Origin: Gnetum montanum
Taxonomy: Eukaryota; Streptophyta; Gnetopsida; Gnetales; Gnetaceae
Length of the DNA stretch: 64,000 bases
Assembly: GCA_015680685.1 (NCBI GenBank)
Contig: MNCI01010472.1
Coordinates: 1-64,000 of the forward strand
Direction of reading: 5' to 3'
Shown: positions 59,762-64,000 of the stretch, piece after piece
How positions within the stretch are numbered: the first letter of the stretch is position 1
How the letters are laid out: each line of letters starts with the position of its first letter
Made by a program: the position numbers and the translations under genes
The notes under the pieces: model-generated
Told to the model about the DNA's origin: nothing
Database searches by the model: none
Seen by the model: the letters and a program-made list of their open reading frames with translations, nothing else

Positions 59762-60889
59762 ATGGATGTTCAAATCAATGACTAGATGAATGCCCTTGAA
59801 GATCAAATTAATGAGATTAGTAGTGTTCAAGAAGAGCTTTGTCAGTCAAATTAGGGGTTGGAGATAGAGACGCAAGATATGTCTAAGGAAATTCGGAAAT
59901 TGTCCCAGAGTTCAAAGGATAAATGGTTAGACGTGCAAGGAAAGATGGATTCCTTTGTGGAATCCATTAAGAAATTAATAAACTATCTCACTTAACCTTC
60001 AAATCCTACCCACGCTCCACCTAGGGATCAACATCAAGATCAAGATCAACTTCCTTCTAGGGATCCACACCAAAAACAACCCCCTCTTGCTAGTTAACAA
60101 GATACCAAAATCCATCCTTTAGGCCACAAAGTAGAAACTAAAGATGAGAGATATGGGAACTAGCTTAATCCACCTAGAGAATTGCTGATACAAGTTCATG
60201 CTAAGAAAGTAAAAGTAGATCATTATGATGGAGCCCATGGATCTAGTGCTAAGGCAAAGGATTGGCTTGATACAATGAAAAACTACTTTGATATGTTGAA
60301 TTTGTTAAACTACGAATGTTTAGAAGTTGTCTCCTTATATTTAAGAGGACTTGCGGAAACATGGTGGAATGGACTGAAATCTCAAGGTTTGATTACAGAT
60401 TGACTTAATTTTTATCAAGATTTTGAAGAAAAATTTGTCCTCAATTCTTTTCTCAAAGTGTGCAAAATGAGATTTGATTTCTTAAGATTGGGAAGGTGAT
60501 CTATAGATGATTACTACAAGGAATTCTATGATCTTTCTTAGTATGTAACTCACTGGGATGAGGGAGAATTAGCTTCAAAGTTCATTGGTGGACTACATGC
60601 TCAATTGCATCCCCAAACACAAGCCCATAATCCTCAAACCATTGATGAAGCATACTTAATTACTAAGGATTATGAAGAATCAAATCAGATGTGAGCTACC
60701 CTTCGACAAGAAACTCTTCAACCAGCTACCCTTCCACAAGCAATGGTAGAGGAAACACCAACCAAAAGAGCTTAATCAGGATCAAGATGTTTTGTTTGTG
60801 GTGAAGATCATTTCGAATGATATTATCCAAAATTGTGAACAAAAGTATAAAGGACCAACCAAATCAAGAATCAAAAACCCAATGCAAAC
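59762..60889 (+). pseudogene. G1b gag remnant
   Basis: The ATG is at 59762. Coiled-coil-like start (NALEDQINEISSVQEEL), Gln/Pro-rich linker, then the gag core VDHYDGAHGSSAKAKDWLD, MKNYFDMLNL, LYLRGLAETWWNGL (60182-60403) and LASKFIGGLHAQLHPQTQ (about 60570). The zinc knuckle CFVCGEDHF...Y has lost its last Cys (about 60789-60827). It stays in one phase for most of its length, with stops such as TGA in place of TGG at 60403. Confidence 0.85.
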
Positions 60890-61435
60890 ATGAACAAAGG
60901 AAAAATTCCAACCACCACCACTACCGTGAAGAAGATATTTGTATCAACTAAATCAGGTTTGCGTAAATTTCAACTTTCTTTACTAATTTTTGAAGGTTCA
61001 ATTAAGGGTAAAAAAATTAAATTTTTGATTGATAGTGATGTTAATGATAACTCTATTTCTCCAAATTTAATTAATTTATTGAAATTAAGTTTACCTTCAA
61101 GAAAAATTATTAAGATAGAATTGGTAGATAGAATGACCATGAGCAAGCATACGAGGTATGGAGAAATTAACTTTACTTTGCAAAACATGCATTTTGTTAA
61201 TGAATTCTTTGAATTTGAACTAGGTTATGTGGATGCAATTTTAGGAATATCTTTCATGCAAAAATTTGATATTAATTCCCACTTTGGAACTTGTATTTTA
61301 AAAGTCCCAATCATTAATAGAGTTAGGGTTCTAAGGGGGGTACAAACAACAAGGAAAATTCATACGATAACCATTAAGCAAGCCAAAAGATTAGTTAAAA
61401 AGGGTGCTACAATGTTGGTTGTCAAAGTAAGCTAA
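60890..61435 (+). pseudogene. G1b protease region, longest open frame of G1b
   Basis: A 181-codon run. After a Thr-rich linker it reads LLIFEGSIKGKKIKFLIDSDVNDNSISPNLI, where the retropepsin active site DSG has become DSD, so it would be inactive even if expressed. FTLQNMHFVNEFFEFELGYVDAILG, then MQKFDINSH and KQAKRLVKKGATMLVVKVS follow. It shares 80 to 90 percent of residues with G1a by eye. It ends at TAA where G1a also reads on to QP. Confidence 0.82.
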
Positions 61436-62240
61436 CCTCAAAGATCTTCAGGTACTAAGATACGAAAAGAACTTGAGAAATATAAAGATTTAGTATTTGG
61501 TAAAACTAGAGAACTACCTCCAAAAAGAATTGTTGAGCATGCTATTGATATTTTTCTCGGTACACAACCTATTTCAAAAGCCCCTTATAGATTTTCTACT
61601 TTTGAGTTAAGAGAATTAAAAGTACAATTAGATCAATTATTGGAAGAAGGGAAAATTTAACTTAGTGTATCACCTTGGGGTGCACTAATCTTATTTGTTA
61701 AAAAGAAAGATGGTACACTAAGACTATGCATCGATTATAGAGCATTAAATAAAGTGATGATTAAAAATCCTTATCCTTTGCCTAGGATTAATGATTTTTT
61801 TGATCAACTTATAGGTGCATGTTATTTTTCAAAGATTTATTTAAAATTAGGTTATCACTAAATAAGGATCAAGGAAAAAGATATTGAGAAAACTACTTTT
61901 AGAACTAGGTATGGATTATATGAATTTGTTGTGATGTCGTTTGGATTAACTAATGCACCTACAACATTCATGGTGTTAATGAATAATATTTTTTATGAAT
62001 ATTTTGATTAGTTTGTTATAGTATTTATGGATGATATGCTTGTTTATTCTAAGTCAAGAGAAGAACATGTCAAACATTTAAAAATTACAATGGAAATTCT
62101 TAAAGAGAATCAACTAAAAGCTAAATTGAGTAAATGTAAACTCTTTAAGGAAGAATTTTCATACTTGGATCATATATTTTCTAAGAAAGGATTGCAAATA
62201 GATATAGCAAAAATTAGCGCAATCTAGGACTGGCCTAAAT
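61436..62240 (+). pseudogene. G1b reverse transcriptase remnant
   Basis: Motifs are [18 protein letters not shown] (about 61702), [24 protein letters not shown] (TAA for CAA), [11 protein letters not shown], and [19 protein letters not shown] (catalytic box 62024-62035). The run at 62027-62227 continues NQLKAKLSKCKLFKEEFSYL, which G1a has lost by deletion. Stops at about 61657, 61858 and 62008. Confidence 0.9.
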
Positions 62241-62800
62241 TAAAAGATGTTATAGTGGTTCATAGCTTCTTAGGTTTAGTTGGTCTTTATCAACATTTAA
62301 TTAAAGATTATTCTACCTTGCTAGCCCCATTAACTAACCTTTTGTAGGAGAAACATGTATTTAAGTTTGATGAAAAATGTAGGGAAGCTTTCCTTAGATT
62401 AAATATGCTACTTATAATAGCACCTATTTTGAGAATTTTGAATGAAGAATTACCATTTGAAGTATCCACAGATGATTGTGGAAAAGGAATTGATACAGTT
62501 ATTTCATAAGAAGATAAAGTGGTATGTTATGAATCTCGTAAATTATGAGAAGCTAAGGGAAATTACTCAACCCATGATTTAGAATTATTAGCAATTGTTC
62601 ATGCTTTGAAAGTTTGGAGACATTAACTTTATGGGAAAAGGTTTGTACTAAAAAAGTCAAAAAAGTTTAGAATATTTGTAGAGACACCTATTTTGAATAC
62701 TCATCAAAGACGATGGGTAGAATTATTAGTTGAATATGATTTTGAAATCAAATATATCCTTGGTAAGAAAAATGTGGTAGCTGATGCCCTTAGTTGAATG
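62241..62800 (+). pseudogene. G1b RNase H remnant
   Basis: The connection FLGLVGLYQHLIKDY (about 62268) leads into RNase H with FEVSTDD (about 62457), DLELLAIVHALKVWRHY (about 62578) and VADALS (about 62778). TAG/TAA replace glutamine codons at several places, for example after TNLL and VIS. Confidence 0.83.
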
Positions 62801-64000
62801 CGGAACTTAATGATAGGTGTGGTAATAACCCCTATGCAAGAAGAAATCAAGGAAAAAATAAAAAAAGATCCTTATTTTAAGAAGGTTTTAACCAATATTT
62901 CCTTTGAGCCTTGATATCAACTTACCTCTAATGGTTTATTGATGAAAGGATAAAGAGAGTGCATACTAGAAGGAAATTGGAGAATAAGGTTGTTGTATGA
63001 AGCACATGAAGTACCATACACAAGACACCCAAGTTATTTTAAGACTTATATGACGATACAAAAATCTTATTTTTGGCCTAGAATGAAGAATGATGTGTTC
63101 TCATACATTAGAAATTGTCCAACATGCCAAAGAATAAAAGCTAAATAGAGGAAACCCAATGGGTTATTATAACCTATGGAAGTCCAAACTTGAAAATGGG
63201 AAGATGTCACCATGGATTTCATTGTGGGATTGCCAATAACCAAAAATGGAAATGACTTACTTTTGGTAGTGGTTGATCATCTATCAAAGATGGCACATTT
63301 TATAGCTTTGAAATCTACAAACACAATAGAAGTAGTTCAAAAAATCATATGTTAAGTATTTTGATTATATGGTTGTCCAAAATATATGATCTCAAATTGA
63401 GACCCCAAGTTCATATTTGAATTCTAGAAACATTTATTCAGACAGCTTGGAACCTAGTTGAAATTTAGCATAGCTTGCCATCCAAAGATTGATGGAAAAA
63501 TCAAACATGTGAATAGAATATTAGAAGATATCCTATGAAGCTATGTTGGGAGTAGACCAAAAGCATGGGAGAATTATTTGCACTTGATAGAATTTTCCTA
63601 TAATAATAGTTATCAAGGTTCCATACATCGAACACCATTCAAAGTAGTGTATGGACGTAATTGTCGTACACCACTAACCTTGATAGATCCAACTTTAAGA
63701 ACGGAATGGAAGGAAGAAGAAATGAAAATAGTGGAAGACATTATCACAAGAGTGAAAAAACATTTACAAGCTACCCAAGATAAATATAAAGGATATGCAG
63801 ATCAACATTGACTTAGAAAAGAATTTCAAGTAGGCGATTAAGTACTACTGAGAGTAAAACCTACTAGAAGTTCTCTTAAACTTGGAAAATATACTAAATT
63901 AGCACCTATATTTTGTGAACCCTTTGAAATCTCTAAAAGAATTGGTGAAGTAGAATATCAGTTAAATCTTCTAGAAATAGTAAAAATTCATCCATTTTTC
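62801..64000 (+). pseudogene. G1b integrase remnant, cut by the window
   Basis: It retains the zinc-finger region lost in G1a: LLYEAHEVPYTRHPSYFKTY, then CPTCQRIKAK (62994-63142), giving the HHCC pattern. The core has WEDVTMDFIVGLP (first D, about 63205), DPKF (second D, about 63401) and IDGKIKHVN where the catalytic Glu is replaced by Lys (about 63500). The open run 63578-63811 reads HLIEFSYNNSYQGSIHRTPF and KDKYKGYADQH-like text. The C-terminal part with EISKRIGEVEYQLNLLE runs to the edge. Confidence 0.88.

Larger units (their letters stand above)
54170..64000 (+). mobile_element. G1b: second G1-family chromovirus, cut by the window end
   Basis: It has the same plan as G1a: LTR 54170-54594, primer site, antisense gene, control region, gag from 59762 and pol to the window edge, where the integrase C-terminus begins. 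An H solo LTR (55956-57000) is nested within it. The 3' LTR and the right target duplication are outside the window. Comparison with G1a shows which gaps are deletions in one copy. Confidence 0.9.

Overview
This window reads as nuclear DNA of a plant with a large, repeat-rich genome. Nearly all of it is old, nested LTR retrotransposons: Ty3/gypsy chromoviruses, Ty1/copia, and a pol-less Athila/Tat-like family. I see no intact host gene, tRNA, rRNA or CRISPR array. Open frames are broken mostly by in-frame stops. The old LTR pairs (about 10 percent divergent by eye) and slow decay would suit a gymnosperm or a large-genome angiosperm, but the species cannot be fixed from the sequence.

Layout, left to right. 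(1) 1-14465: a chromovirus-like gypsy element, here called G2, cut into 672-2397 and 12425-14465 by a younger chromovirus, G1a (2398-12424, target duplication CAAGG). G1a was in turn hit by a solo LTR of a third family, H (10940-11765, target duplication GTAAT). Another H LTR fills 1-671. (2) 14466-34250: AT-rich, mostly unrecognised sequence. It contains an H solo LTR (16727-17640, duplication CTAGT), a complete but dead copia element on the minus strand (18472-24375), and two degenerate repeat arrays in opposite orientation (15950-18270 and 32240-33660). (3) 34250-53623: a gypsy element, G3, split in three by a full-length H element (35898-44482, duplication CACTT) and by a gag-only copia element (47887-53086). 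(4) 54170-64000: a second chromovirus of the G1 family (G1b, running off the window), with an H solo LTR inside it (55956-57000, duplication ATATT).

Three things stand out. The full-length H element has no pol. It keeps two very long reading frames on one strand: a gag frame of about 690 codons and an unidentified coiled-coil frame of about 920 codons (ORF2), each holding many stops but no frameshift. Upstream of ORF2 lies a second promoter-like block that copies the layout of the H LTR promoter (GATATC-type palindromes followed by a TATA box). The G1 family carries, in both copies, an antisense gene between the 5' LTR and gag. Its coding segments are separated by short GT...AG gaps at matching places in the two copies, so it looks like a spliced gene carried in reverse. 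Between its start and the gag start is a shared control-like region with a TATA-like box 91 bases before gag and a 22-base minisatellite.

Family names G1, G2, G3 and H are labels made for this report. Protein assignments come from motifs read by eye, not from database searches.
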